From JACMQX01 sp040385105 (GTDB lineage: Bacteria; Pseudomonadota; Gammaproteobacteria; Burkholderiales; Burkholderiaceae_C), in the NCBI GenBank assembly GCA_040385105.1, contig JAZKHY010000036.1, forward strand, positions 1 through 64,000: a stretch of 64,000 nucleotides of DNA, given 5' to 3'. The notes beneath the pieces were generated by a model that had not been told where the DNA came from, ran no database searches, and was given only the letters and a program-made list of their open reading frames with translations. Both the position numbers and the translations under genes were made by a program. This document shows positions 25,372 to 34,583 of the stretch, piece by piece (position 1 is the stretch's first letter; every line of letters begins with the position of its first letter).

Positions 25372-27564
25372 TCAATGTGCCGGCAGCGTGAAGTAAAACG
25401 CCGCGCCTTCACCCGGCGCCGCTTCGGCCCAGACGCGGCCACCGTGGCGGTTGACCACCTGCTTGACCAGCACCAGGCCCATGCCGCTGCCTTCGAACTC
25501 GGTAGGCGCATGCAGCCGCTCAAACGGGCTGAACAGCCTGGCCGCGGCGGCCATGTCAAAGCCGGCGCCATTGTCCCGCACAAACACCACATGCTCGCCC
25601 GCCTCGCGGCGCGCGCCGATCTCCACCGTGGGCTGCGCCTGCTTGCCGGTGTACTTGATGGCGTTGCCGATCAGGTTGATCAGCACCTGGGTCATGAGTG
25701 CCTGGTCGATCCGGCACACCGGCAGCGGCCCGGCCTTGACATTGATGCCGCGCTGGGCGATCGCGTCCTCGAACTTGCCGATGCATTCGCGCACCAGGAC
25801 CGACAGGTCGGTGGGCTCCAGCTTCATGGCCGAACTCGAGGCGCGCGCGAAGTTCAGCAGGTCGTCGATCAGCGTATTCATGATGGCCACGTTGCGCACG
25901 ATGTTGCCCACATAGCGCGCAGCGGGCGCGGGCAAGTCAACGCTGTACTTCCGGTCCAGCATGCCGGCAAAGCCCGCAATCGAGCTCAAGGGGGAGCGCA
26001 GGTCGTGCGACACGAGGGCCGAGAATGCCTCCAGCTGCCTGTTGGCCATCTCCAGTTCGCTGGTGCGCTCGGCCACGCGCCTGTCAAGGTCGTCGAGCGT
26101 CTGCAGCCCGGCCAGGTCGGTGGCCAGGTGCGCCGCCAGCGCCATCAGCAGGCGCTCGTCATCGGCCGTGAAACTTTCGTTGCCCAGCCGGTCTGCCGCG
26201 TAGATCCAGCCATGGCTGAAGCCCCGCGTTGCCACGCGGCAGGCGATCATGTTCTGCAGCGGCGGGTGCGCCGGCGGCAACCCGGTGAAGTCGCCGGCTT
26301 TCGCGGCCACCAGCATCCGGCCTTCGCGGCCGGGGCCCATCAGCCGGTTTGTGGCGGGGCAGGCGGCGATGGCCGCTGCAACCTGGGTGTGCGTCGGCAT
26401 GTCGAGGCCGCGGCTCTGGAACTGCTGCAGGGTACCGTCGTCGGCAAGGATGCAGATGCCGACGTAGCGCGCGCTCATGATGTCCTGCGCGGCCCGGCAC
26501 AGCGCCGCTGTGAGCTTGTGTGGGTCGCGTTCGAGCGACAGTTCGAGGGTGAGGTTGACCAGGCTGGTCAGGCGCTGCGACAGTGACTGGGCGTCCTGCC
26601 CCATGCCGGCGGCCGCCAGCGTCTTGCCCTGGGCAGCGGCGATCTGCATCGCGTTCTCCAGCAGCAGCGTCAGGCGCTCGTTGCGGACATGCAGGGAGGC
26701 CAGCGGGTCTTCGCCCGCGGTGTCGGCGGCAGCGCCTCCCGCAACGGCTTCCTGAGCGGGCATCGGCACCTGCGCCCAAGGGGCTTCCACGCCCAGTGCC
26801 TCGGACACCATGGAGATGATGTCTGCCGGCTCGCACGGCTTGGGCAGCACCCACTGCACGCCGACGCGGTCGGCAATCTGCCGGCCCTGGCGCGCGCGAT
26901 AGCTGGCCGTGTGGATGATGATGGGCAGCGCGTAGGTGGCCGGGTCGGCCCGCAGCTGCCGGCACAGGTCTTCCCCGTCCATGTTGGGCATGAGGAGGTC
27001 GGTGATCACCAGGTCGGGCAGGGACCTGCGAATCTCCTCCAGGGCGCTCGCGCCGTCTTCCGCGGCTACGACGGTATGCCCGAAGTAGCCCAGCACATTG
27101 GCGAGCAATTCCCGGTTGGGCGCCCTGTCGTCCACCACCAGGATGCGCTTGCCGGTCTTTGCGGGCGTGGTGTGGCCGGTATGGGGGCCCATGCCGCCGC
27201 GCCGCAGGTAGCCCGCAATCTCGCTGACGAATCGCTGTGGGTCGATGGGCTTGCCGATGTAGCCGTCAAACCCGGCCGCCAGGATGCGCTCCCTGTCGCC
27301 CACCATGGCATAGGCGGTCACCGCCACCACCGGTACGCCGAGCAGCCCCGGCTGCGCTCGCAGCCCGCGCAGCACTTCAAAGCCGTCGATGCCCGGCAGC
27401 TGGAGGTCGCATATCACGAGGTCCGGCCTGCTGGTCAGCACCATCTGCAGGGCGGTCTCGCCGTCATGCGCCTCGTCGCAGGCATAGCCGTTGGCTTCGA
27501 GCAGGTAGCGGGCCAGGTCCCGGTTGGGCATGTTGTCTTCAATGACGAGGACACGGGGCTTCAT
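25372..27564 (-). CDS. Hybrid sensor: two receiver domains, GAF-like domain, histidine kinase
   Basis: This 730-residue protein has an inverted architecture. Two receiver domains come first: residues 1-125, phospho-Asp near 53 in LVICDLQLPGIDG; and about 140-260, LVITDLLMPNMDG. A GAF-like region follows (about 330-480, MSARYVGICILADDGTLQ). Then comes the H-box FSALVSHDLRSPLSSIAGFA, with N-box NLIGNAIKYTG and G-boxes DNGAGFD and GSGMGLVLVKQVVN. No membrane segment is seen, so it is cytoplasmic. The receivers may regulate the kinase from the N-terminus. Its ATG overlaps the stop of the upstream PAS kinase gene by 4 bp, so the two are probably partners in one phosphorelay. Confidence 0.92.
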   Translation of the reverse strand: MKPRVLVIEDNMPNRDLARYLLEANGYACDEAHDGETALQMVLTSRPDLVICDLQLPGIDGFEVLRGLRAQPGLLGVPVVAVTAYAMVGDRERILAAGFDGYIGKPIDPQRFVSEIAGYLRRGGMGPHTGHTTPAKTGKRILVVDDRAPNRELLANVLGYFGHTVVAAEDGASALEEIRRSLPDLVITDLLMPNMDGEDLCRQLRADPATYALPIIIHTASYRARQGRQIADRVGVQWVLPKPCEPADIISMVSEALGVEAPWAQVPMPAQEAVAGGAAADTAGEDPLASLHVRNERLTLLLENAMQIAAAQGKTLAAAGMGQDAQSLSQRLTSLVNLTLELSLERDPHKLTAALCRAAQDIMSARYVGICILADDGTLQQFQSRGLDMPTHTQVAAAIAACPATNRLMGPGREGRMLVAAKAGDFTGLPPAHPPLQNMIACRVATRGFSHGWIYAADRLGNESFTADDERLLMALAAHLATDLAGLQTLDDLDRRVAERTSELEMANRQLEAFSALVSHDLRSPLSSIAGFAGMLDRKYSVDLPAPAARYVGNIVRNVAIMNTLIDDLLNFARASSSAMKLEPTDLSVLVRECIGKFEDAIAQRGINVKAGPLPVCRIDQALMTQVLINLIGNAIKYTGKQAQPTVEIGARREAGEHVVFVRDNGAGFDMAAAARLFSPFERLHAPTEFEGSGMGLVLVKQVVNRHGGRVWAEAAPGEGAAFYFTLPAH

Positions 27565-29132
27565 GGCGCGACCTCGCTGTCAAGCAGTACCGAGAAGCGG
27601 CTGCCTAGCCCGAACTCGCTCTCGCACACGATGCGCCCATTCATCATGGACGCAAGCCGTTGCGACAGGTGAAGGCCGAGCCCGGAGCCGTCGTCCCGGC
27701 GTGCGGCAGGTGTGCCAAGGCGCTGGAACGATTCGAACAGGCGGGTCTGGTCGGCCTGCGAGATGCCGGCACCGGTGTCTTCCACGGCAAACACGGTGGC
27801 GCCCTGCGCGCCGGCGCGCCCCTCGCGAAGGCAGTACATGCGTACGGAGCCGCGTTCGGTGAACTTGATGGCATTGTTGGCAAGGTTCAGCAGGATCTGC
27901 GTCAGCGCCCGCCGGTCCGCATGGACCGTCAGCGCGTCGGGTGGCAGATCCACCTGCAGCAGCAGCCCCTTGGCCTGGGCGGACTGCGAAAGCAGGGCCT
28001 CCACCTCTTCCAGCACGGCGCGGCAGCCCACCGGCTCCAGCAGCAGTTCCACCTTGCCAGCCTCTATTTTGGCCAGGTCCAGCAGGTCGTTGATGAGCGA
28101 ATGGAGGTGGCGGGCACTTGACTGGATGGTGGTCAGCTGCCGCTCCTGCTCGTCGTTGACGGGACCCGGCATTTTCATGAGCAGGGTGCTCGTAAAGCCG
28201 ATGATCGCATTCAGCGGGGTGCGCAACTCGTGCGACATGCTGGCCAGGAACCTGTCCTTGACCCTTGCGGCGTTCTCCAGCTCGATGTTCTTGTCACGCA
28301 GTGCCTGCTCGAAGCGCTTACGCTCGGTCACGTCGCGGATGGCGCTGGAGACAAACATGCCTTCTTCAGTCTCCAGCGGGCTCAGGCTGATCTCCACCGG
28401 GAACTCGGTGCCGTCGGCCCGCAGGCCCTTGAGCTCGAAGCCCGCGCCCATGGCGCGGGCCCGTGGCTGCATGAAAAAAGCCTGCCGGTGCGACGGGTGC
28501 CGGTCGCGGAAGGGCGTGGGCACCAGCATCTCCACCGGCTGCCCGAGCAGCAGCTCACGCGGGTAGCCAAACAGCTTCTCAGTCTGGGAATTCACGAGCA
28601 CGATCACGCCGAGCCCGTTGACGATGACCATGGCATCGGGGGCGGACTCCAGCAGCTGGGCAAACTTTTTCTCAGCCCGCTGGCGGCCACTGATGTCGCG
28701 CACTGCGCTCATCACCAGTGTTCCCATCTCGGTGTTGAGCGGGCTCAGGCTGATTTCAACAGGGAACTGCACACCGTCCTTGCGCAGGCCATACAGCTCG
28801 AGGCCGGCGCCCATTGTGCGTGTGTGGGGCTGGTGGAAGTAGCCGCCACGGTGCGCTACATGCTTGCCGCGAAAGCTGTGCGGCAGGAGCGCCTCGATCG
28901 TCTGGCCGAGCAACTCGTCACGCGCATAACCGAACAGCCGCTCGGCAAGGGAATTGACCAGCACGATGCACCCGGAGGCATCCACCATGACGATGGCATC
29001 GGGTGTGGACTCCAGCAGGTCACCGAGCTTCGCCTCGACATCGGCCAGACCTTTTACCTGAGGCGTCATCGCGTTATCCACGAAGCCACCTGCGCAAGCC
29101 TGCGGGACGGCACCATTCGCAGGAGTCTGCAC
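27561..29132 (-). CDS. Tandem-PAS sensor histidine kinase
   Basis: This 523-residue soluble kinase has two similar PAS domains in tandem (about residues 33-150 and 160-275; compare LLESTPDAIVMVDASGCIVL with LLESAPDAMVIVNGLGVIVL). Then come the H-box FLASMSHELRTPLNAIIGFT, the N-box LANNAIKFTERG, and the G-boxes DTGAGIS and GSGLGLHLSQRL. The PAS repeat suggests internal duplication. The start is a GTG at 29132; an ATG at 29069 (MTPQVKGLAD) is an alternative, and neither has a well-placed ribosome site. It precedes and overlaps the hybrid kinase gene. Confidence 0.9.
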   Translation of the reverse strand: MQTPANGAVPQACAGGFVDNAMTPQVKGLADVEAKLGDLLESTPDAIVMVDASGCIVLVNSLAERLFGYARDELLGQTIEALLPHSFRGKHVAHRGGYFHQPHTRTMGAGLELYGLRKDGVQFPVEISLSPLNTEMGTLVMSAVRDISGRQRAEKKFAQLLESAPDAMVIVNGLGVIVLVNSQTEKLFGYPRELLLGQPVEMLVPTPFRDRHPSHRQAFFMQPRARAMGAGFELKGLRADGTEFPVEISLSPLETEEGMFVSSAIRDVTERKRFEQALRDKNIELENAARVKDRFLASMSHELRTPLNAIIGFTSTLLMKMPGPVNDEQERQLTTIQSSARHLHSLINDLLDLAKIEAGKVELLLEPVGCRAVLEEVEALLSQSAQAKGLLLQVDLPPDALTVHADRRALTQILLNLANNAIKFTERGSVRMYCLREGRAGAQGATVFAVEDTGAGISQADQTRLFESFQRLGTPAARRDDGSGLGLHLSQRLASMMNGRIVCESEFGLGSRFSVLLDSEVAP

Positions 29133-29328
29133 CTGCTGCCACTACCTTGCCTCCTTTGGACGCAGGCTTTGCGCGTCTGCCTGGGACCGTCTGTCTTCTT
29201 CGCCCAAGTCAACTGGGTGACTTGAGCAGTATTCCCATTTCAGGCTAGCACAGCGCTTGCAGAAATGCAAAAGGCCAAACCCGGCCGCAAGCCTGCGAGC
29301 CCGGTCTGACCGTGATGTAGTTCCGGTA

Positions 29329-29811
29329 TCAGGCGGTTGCTGTCATTTCAGCCTCCAGCTCGCTGCGCCGCTGGGCGAGCTTGCCGGCGAGTTCCGCCAG
29401 GTCCAGGTCGGTGCCGCGTGCCTTGGGGAACATGGCGTCGCGCTCTTCGCCCACATGGTGGTCGATCATTTCGCCGAGGACCTTTACCTTGGCATTGAAG
29501 TGGCTTTCATCGGCGTCCATGGCCGAGATCTGCGCGATCAGGTCCTTGGCGCCGGCGTGCTCCACATCGGCTTCGTCCATCATGTCGTCGTCGCCGGTGG
29601 CTTCGCGCACCGGCGGGTAGAAGATTTCTTCCTCGATCTGCGCATGGATGGTCAGCTCGGTGCAGATCCTGTCTGCGATGGCCTTGCGTTCGTCGGCCGG
29701 GGCGTCGTTCTCGGCGAGCTTGTTGAACGCCTGGAACAGTTTCTTGACGGCGATGTGCTCGTCGTCCAGCAGCGTGACGGCATCGGACTTGCGGGCGGGG
29801 GCTTTGCTCAT
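29329..29811 (-). CDS. Hemerythrin-like domain protein
   Basis: This 160-residue four-helix protein has the His/Glu pattern of hemerythrins: DDEHIAVKKLFQAF near residue 17, IHAQIEEEIFYPPV near 57, and IDHHVGEERDAMFPKA near 120. It would carry a di-iron centre for binding oxygen or NO, or for iron handling. The start at 29811 (MSKAPARKSDAV) follows AAGGAG eight bases upstream. It stands alone. Confidence 0.9.
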   Translation of the reverse strand: MSKAPARKSDAVTLLDDEHIAVKKLFQAFNKLAENDAPADERKAIADRICTELTIHAQIEEEIFYPPVREATGDDDMMDEADVEHAGAKDLIAQISAMDADESHFNAKVKVLGEMIDHHVGEERDAMFPKARGTDLDLAELAGKLAQRRSELEAEMTATA

Positions 29812-30023
29812 GGGGAGGCTCCTTTGTGGGTGGTGAATCAACTATAGGCAGCCGTGCCCGGCGCAAATGTCCCACAACCGCACCGACATGGCGTAGTAAT
29901 GCGCCTACGCGGCAGCGCCCATCTGGCACAAACAGACCGTTCCCGGGCGAATACGGCACTCGTGCCAAAGCAGCCTGGCGCCGACCATAGCGGTACGTTC
30001 AACCCCTTCCAAAGGACCCCCGG

Positions 30024-31346
30024 ATGTTCAATCCCAATTCCCTGCGCCGCAGCCGTGTGCTGCCGGCAATTGCCCTGGCAGCCCTGGCCGTGCTGCCCCA
30101 TGCCGCACGCGCAGCCACCGCAGCGCCGGCCGCCAGATCAACCTGGTGCGCCGACCGTTGCGACCAGGTCGTCATCGACTGGAACCTCCATGCGCACCAG
30201 GTCATCAAGGCGGCTGACGGCCATGCCGACCCGATGGCGGCGTCGCGCGTTCTTGCCATGGTGCACCTGGCCATGCACGACGCGGCCAACGCGGCGCAGC
30301 CGCGCTACCAGCCCTTTGCCTACGCGCACAAGGCTGAAGGCGGCAAGCGCGCGGCTGACGCTGCCGTTGCTGCTGCGGTCGCCGCGCACGATTTGCTGGC
30401 CGGCCTGTACCCGAAGCACAAGGACCTGGTGCGCTCCGCCCTTGACGCAACCCTGCTGGATGCCGGCCTGGGCGACGCTGTGGACGAAGGCAAGAAGATC
30501 GGCGCTGCAGCGGCTGCAGCCACACTGGCCAAACGCAGCGGCGACGGCAGTGCGGGCTCGGAGGCCTACAAGCCCGGCACCCGGCCTGGCGACTACCAGT
30601 TCGTGCCCGGCTTCGAGTTTCTGGCGGCGCCGCACTGGCGCTCGGTGGCGCCGCTGACCATGCGCTCGCCCGACCAGTTCCGCGTTGCCGCACCCCCGGC
30701 GCTGGAGAGCGCCGAGTACGCCGCCGCCTTCAACGAAGTCAAGAGCTCGGGCAGCAAGGCCGCAGACGCAAAGCGCAGCGCCGACCAGACCCAGTACGCG
30801 AACTTCTGGTACGAGTTCTCCGAGATCGGCTGGAACCGGGTGGCCCGTGTCGTGTCACGCGACAAGCCGCAGGACCTGTGGCAGCGCGCGCGCACCTTTG
30901 CGCTGCTCAATGCGGTCATGGCAGACGCCTACATCGCCGGCTGGGACTCCAAGATGCACCACAACTTCTGGCGCCCCGTCACGGCCATCAAGTCTGCCGC
31001 GCTGGACAACAATGCGCGCACCGATGCAGACGCAGGCTGGGCGCCGCTGCTCACCACGCCCCCGATCCAGGACCATCCGTCCACCCACAGCGCGCTGGGC
31101 GCGGCCGCGGCCGTGGTGCTGGCCGACGCGTTTGGCGACAAGGTCAGGTTCACGATGGCATCGCCCACTGCGCTGCCCGCCACGCCGCAGCGCAGCTTTG
31201 CGAGCTTCAGCGGCGCAGCCAGGGAGAACGCCGACTCGCGCGTGCGCGCGGGCATTCACTTCCGCTTTGCAACCGAAGCGGGGCTGAAGCTTGGCGGGCA
31301 GATCGGCAGGCAGGCCACGGCCGGCGCATTGGGCCGCATCCGCTGA
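30024..31346 (+). CDS. Vanadium-dependent haloperoxidase/PAP2-superfamily protein, exported
   Basis: This 440-residue protein has a long signal peptide (AIALAALAVLPHAARAATAA) and a PAP2-fold domain. The vanadate/phosphate-site motifs are KMHHNFWRPVTAI (Lys-x6-Arg-Pro), HPSTHSALGAAAAVV (in place of PSGH) and SRVRAGIHFRFATEAG (Ser-Arg-x5-His). The last motif has Ala where the phosphatase/haloperoxidase signature usually has Asp three residues after the His spacer. Haloperoxidase or acid-phosphatase activity are both possible. It is convergent with a GlxA regulator and has a 212-bp upstream gap that may hold its promoter. Confidence 0.83.
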   Translation: MFNPNSLRRSRVLPAIALAALAVLPHAARAATAAPAARSTWCADRCDQVVIDWNLHAHQVIKAADGHADPMAASRVLAMVHLAMHDAANAAQPRYQPFAYAHKAEGGKRAADAAVAAAVAAHDLLAGLYPKHKDLVRSALDATLLDAGLGDAVDEGKKIGAAAAAATLAKRSGDGSAGSEAYKPGTRPGDYQFVPGFEFLAAPHWRSVAPLTMRSPDQFRVAAPPALESAEYAAAFNEVKSSGSKAADAKRSADQTQYANFWYEFSEIGWNRVARVVSRDKPQDLWQRARTFALLNAVMADAYIAGWDSKMHHNFWRPVTAIKSAALDNNARTDADAGWAPLLTTPPIQDHPSTHSALGAAAAVVLADAFGDKVRFTMASPTALPATPQRSFASFSGAARENADSRVRAGIHFRFATEAGLKLGGQIGRQATAGALGRIR

Positions 31347-31359
31347 TACGCGGGCGGGG

Positions 31360-32391
31360 CTAGCGCCGCGCGAAGTCCGGAATGCTGAAGCGCTTGCGAT
31401 ACGCACCAGGGGCCATGCCCGTGGTGCGCTTGAACAGGCGGCGGAAGAACGCCGGGTCTTCATAGCCCACGCGCCAGCTGATCTCGTCCACCGGCGCGTC
31501 GGTGCGCTCCAGGCGACGCTTGGCGTCTTCAATGCGCAGGCGCTGCGCGTACTCCAGCGGCGTGAGGCCGGTGGAGGCAGCAAACCGGCGCTTGAAGGTG
31601 CGCTCCGCCAGCTTGGACCGCTTGATCATCTCTTCCACCGGGTTGGCCACCGAAAAGTGTGTGGCCAGCCACTCCTGCGCACTCAGAATTTCCCCGTCCC
31701 CATGGTCATTCCTGCCTTCGAACACCATATAAGGTGTGAGCCCGTCCTGGTGCCATTGCAGGGCAAACTGGCGGGCCACCTCCTGCGCCACGGTCGCGCC
31801 GGCAAATCGCGCGGTGAGGTACAGCATCATGTCGTGCCAGGTGGTCGATGCGCCCGAGCACACCAGCTCTTCACGCAGGCCCGAGATCACCAGCACCCGC
31901 TCGGGGTGGACCGGCACCTGCGGGAAGGCTTCGGTGAAGGCGCCTGCGTAGCCAAAGTGCACGGTGGCGTCCTTGCCGTCGTAGATGCCCGTCTCGGCCA
32001 GCAGGAAGATTCCCGAGCATGCCGAGCAGAGCAGGGCGCCGCGCTCGTGCATCAGCCTGAGCCAGTTCACCAGGCGCGGGTAGCGCCCCTTCTGCCAGCC
32101 TTCACGGCCCAGCAGCACCGAAGGAACGATGACGATGTCGGTCGCCGTGACGCTGTCGATCGATCGCTGCACATTGATGGGGATGCCGCTGGCCAGGGGA
32201 ATGGCTCCCACATCCTCGCCAACGATGTCGACACTGAACGGCGGGTGGGCGGTTTCGCTCACGAGGCCCAACAGCGCGGCGCCGTTCACAACGTCCATGA
32301 TGCCCGCGAGTGTGGACAGCACGGCATCCGGAAATGCGACGAGGCTGACATGCACCGGGGCGGGGCCGGTGAGGGCGGGGGTTTCGGCCAT
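31360..32391 (-). CDS. GlxA-family transcriptional regulator (DJ-1 domain + AraC HTH)
   Basis: This 343-residue regulator has a DJ-1-like N-terminal domain (ALLCSACSGIFLLAETGI near residue 118) and an AraC helix-turn-helix pair at the C-terminus (SKLAERTFKRRFAASTGLTP; VDEISWRVGYEDPAFFRRLF). It is divergent from a methyltransferase gene. The 140-bp gap holds the palindrome TTGCAT-TC-ATGCAA at 32490-32503, a possible operator. Confidence 0.9.
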   Translation of the reverse strand: MAETPALTGPAPVHVSLVAFPDAVLSTLAGIMDVVNGAALLGLVSETAHPPFSVDIVGEDVGAIPLASGIPINVQRSIDSVTATDIVIVPSVLLGREGWQKGRYPRLVNWLRLMHERGALLCSACSGIFLLAETGIYDGKDATVHFGYAGAFTEAFPQVPVHPERVLVISGLREELVCSGASTTWHDMMLYLTARFAGATVAQEVARQFALQWHQDGLTPYMVFEGRNDHGDGEILSAQEWLATHFSVANPVEEMIKRSKLAERTFKRRFAASTGLTPLEYAQRLRIEDAKRRLERTDAPVDEISWRVGYEDPAFFRRLFKRTTGMAPGAYRKRFSIPDFARR

Positions 32392-32489
32392 GGCGGGGGT
32401 GGAGCTCCTGCGATGCCACGGGGCGTGGCATGAACAAACCGGTTCGGGGCGATTCTAGCTCTGTCGTTTGCGGCGTGACGCGCCGATCA

Positions 32490-32503
32490 TTGCATTCATG
32501 CAA
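32490..32503. promoter_or_regulatory. Perfect short palindrome in the GlxA/methyltransferase divergent gap
   Basis: TTGCAT and ATGCAA are reverse complements around TC. The site lies 28 bp before the methyltransferase ATG and about 100 bp from the regulator start. It could be an operator or a chance palindrome. Confidence 0.35.
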
Positions 32504-32531
32504 CCACAACGATCCATACGAAGGGCACCTG

Positions 32532-33602
32532 ATGCGTGACTCCACCGCCATTGACCAGGAAAGGCTCGATGCCTTCTCGATGCGTGCCATCACCGACCTT
32601 GCCGCAGGCTACACCGGCGTGATGGTCAGCCTGGGCAACAAGCTGGGCCTGTACCGGGCGATGGCCAACGCCGGCCCCCTGTCTGCCAGGGAGCTTGCCG
32701 CGCGCACTGGCTGCGCACAGCGCCATGTGGGCGAGTGGCTGAACAACCAGGCTGCCGGCGGCTACATCTGCTACCACACTGCCAGCGAAACCTACGAGCT
32801 GTCCGCAGAGCAGGCGCAGGTGCTGGCGGACGAAGACAGCCCCTACTTCATTTCCGGTGCGTGGGACATACCGGCCTCGCTGTGGCTTGACGAGCACAAG
32901 CTGCTGGACGCGTTCAGCACCGGCGGCGGCCTTGCCTGGGGCGAGCACAACGAGCGCCTGGCCTGCGGTGTGGCGGCGTTCTACCGCAATGGCTACCGGG
33001 CCAGCCTGGTGCAGCAGTGGCTGCCCGCGCTCGATGGCGTGGTCGCCCGGCTGGAGCAGGGCATCGATGTGGCTGATGTGGGCTGCGGCCACGGCCACTC
33101 CACGCTGCTGATGGCTGATGCATTCAGGAAATCGCGCCTGCACGGCTTTGACACCCATGCGCCATCTGTCGGGGAGGCGCAGCGCCATGCGGACCAGGCG
33201 GGCGCAGGCAGCCGCGTGAGCTTCTCGGTGGCCGGGGCATCTGACTACCCCGACCGCCAGTACGGCCTGATCTGTTTCTTTGACACGCTGCATGACCTGG
33301 GCGACCCGGTTGCCGCCGCGCGGCATGCGGCGCAAGTGCTGGCGCCGGGCGGTACGGTGATGCTGGTGGAGCCGTTTGCCAACGACCTGGCGGAAGACAA
33401 CTTTTCCACGGTGGGGCAGCTTTATTACGCCGGCTCCTGCCTGATCTGCTGCGGCCACGCGATCTCCGAGGGCGGCAAGCTGGTGCTGGGCGCGCAGGCC
33501 GGCCCGGCCCGGCTGGCGGAGGTGTTCCGCCGGGCCGGCTTCACCCACTTCCGCCAGGCAGCGCAGACGCCCTTCAACCTTGTTTTTGAAATCCGCCGCT
33601 GA
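32532..33602 (+). CDS. SAM-dependent class I methyltransferase with N-terminal winged helix (copy A)
   Basis: This 356-residue protein has a winged-helix dimerisation domain (residues 15-100, LSARELAARTGCAQRHVGEW) and a Rossmann methyltransferase domain from about 165 (VADVGCGHGHSTLLMADAF, the SAM-binding motif I). The Rv2258c-like architecture is common in small-molecule methyltransferases. It is 33 bp upstream of a SARP/BTAD regulator gene on the same strand. A close paralogue at 49586 lies near the other SARP/BTAD gene. The substrate is unknown. Confidence 0.88.
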   Translation: MRDSTAIDQERLDAFSMRAITDLAAGYTGVMVSLGNKLGLYRAMANAGPLSARELAARTGCAQRHVGEWLNNQAAGGYICYHTASETYELSAEQAQVLADEDSPYFISGAWDIPASLWLDEHKLLDAFSTGGGLAWGEHNERLACGVAAFYRNGYRASLVQQWLPALDGVVARLEQGIDVADVGCGHGHSTLLMADAFRKSRLHGFDTHAPSVGEAQRHADQAGAGSRVSFSVAGASDYPDRQYGLICFFDTLHDLGDPVAAARHAAQVLAPGGTVMLVEPFANDLAEDNFSTVGQLYYAGSCLICCGHAISEGGKLVLGAQAGPARLAEVFRRAGFTHFRQAAQTPFNLVFEIRR

Positions 33603-33635
33603 CATGGCGACCCCTTGAGACCCAGGAGCTACCTC

Positions 33636-34508
33636 ATGAACATCGAACCATCATGGACAGAACGCCTGCTCGGCATGACCCACACCGCGGGTACGCACTC
33701 CGCAGGCATGCACATCGCCGGCCGGGCGCTGGCGTTGCGCATGCATGCCTACCCGGAGGTCTTTGCCAACGGTGAACGGCTGCGGGTGCCGCTCAAGCAT
33801 GGGTTGGCCCTGCTCGCGTTCCTCGCGGAAAGCACCACCAGCGTGTCGCGCACCCTGGCGGCCCAGGTGCTCTGGCCCGATGCACTGGAGGACGTCGGGC
33901 GTACCCGGCTGCGGCGCCTGGTGCACAACCTCAACGGGCTGCTGGGCGCGGCCCTGGTGACGGGCGACAAGGAGACGCTGTGGCTGGCGGCCGATGTGCC
34001 TTTCCATGCCGACACCGCCGCAGCACGCCGGGCGTCGCAGGCGCTGCTCAAGGACAGCCGCAGCTGCGCCGGCGCGGCCAGCGCGGCGCTCGCGGAGACG
34101 CTGCTGCAGCCGGGCGCAGGCAAGTTCCTTGAAGGTTTCTCGCTTTCCGGGTCAGACCAGTTCTACGACTGGATGGTGCGGCACCGGGCGGAGCATGAGC
34201 GGCTGCTGTGCCGCGCCCTGGTGCGCCTGGCCGAAGATTGCGCCGCGGCGGGCGACACGGCCACCGCCGTACAGGCCGCCGAGCAGGTGCTGGCGGTGGA
34301 CTCATGCACCGAGCGGGCATATGTGCTGCTGATCGGTGAACTCGGCCGCCTGGGCGACCGCTGCGGCGTGGAGAAGGTTTACTTCCAGTGTGCCGATGCC
34401 CTGCGCACCGAGCTGGGGGTGCGGCCGTCGGACGCGGTCGAGAGTGCCTATGCGGCTGCCACGCAGCTGATGGCGCGTGCCCGGCCTGCCTCCACGGCCG
34501 CAGGCTGA
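33636..34508 (+). CDS. SARP-type regulator: winged helix plus BTAD
   Basis: This 290-residue protein has an OmpR-like winged helix (about residues 35-110, LALLAFLAESTTSVSRTLAA and GRTRLRRLVHNL) and a bacterial transcriptional activation domain with TPR-like helices (about 175-285, ALVRLAEDCAAAGDTATAVQ, ELGVRPSDAVESAYAAA). Such proteins activate secondary-metabolism genes in actinomycetes; here the target is unknown. AGGAG lies seven bases before the ATG. It closely resembles the N-terminal half of the fusion at 51581. Confidence 0.82.
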   Translation: MNIEPSWTERLLGMTHTAGTHSAGMHIAGRALALRMHAYPEVFANGERLRVPLKHGLALLAFLAESTTSVSRTLAAQVLWPDALEDVGRTRLRRLVHNLNGLLGAALVTGDKETLWLAADVPFHADTAAARRASQALLKDSRSCAGAASAALAETLLQPGAGKFLEGFSLSGSDQFYDWMVRHRAEHERLLCRALVRLAEDCAAAGDTATAVQAAEQVLAVDSCTERAYVLLIGELGRLGDRCGVEKVYFQCADALRTELGVRPSDAVESAYAAATQLMARARPASTAAG

Positions 34509-34583
34509 CGGCCGCCTCCCCGGCGCGTTGCCGCCCCAGCGCCCGCCACGGCTAAACTGCCTCATCCACATGAGGAAAGCGCT

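Noticed and set aside
28230..29225. Long plus-strand open frame opposite the tandem-PAS kinase
   Set aside because: It has no domain or start signal and mirrors the kinase codons; a shadow of the real minus-strand gene.
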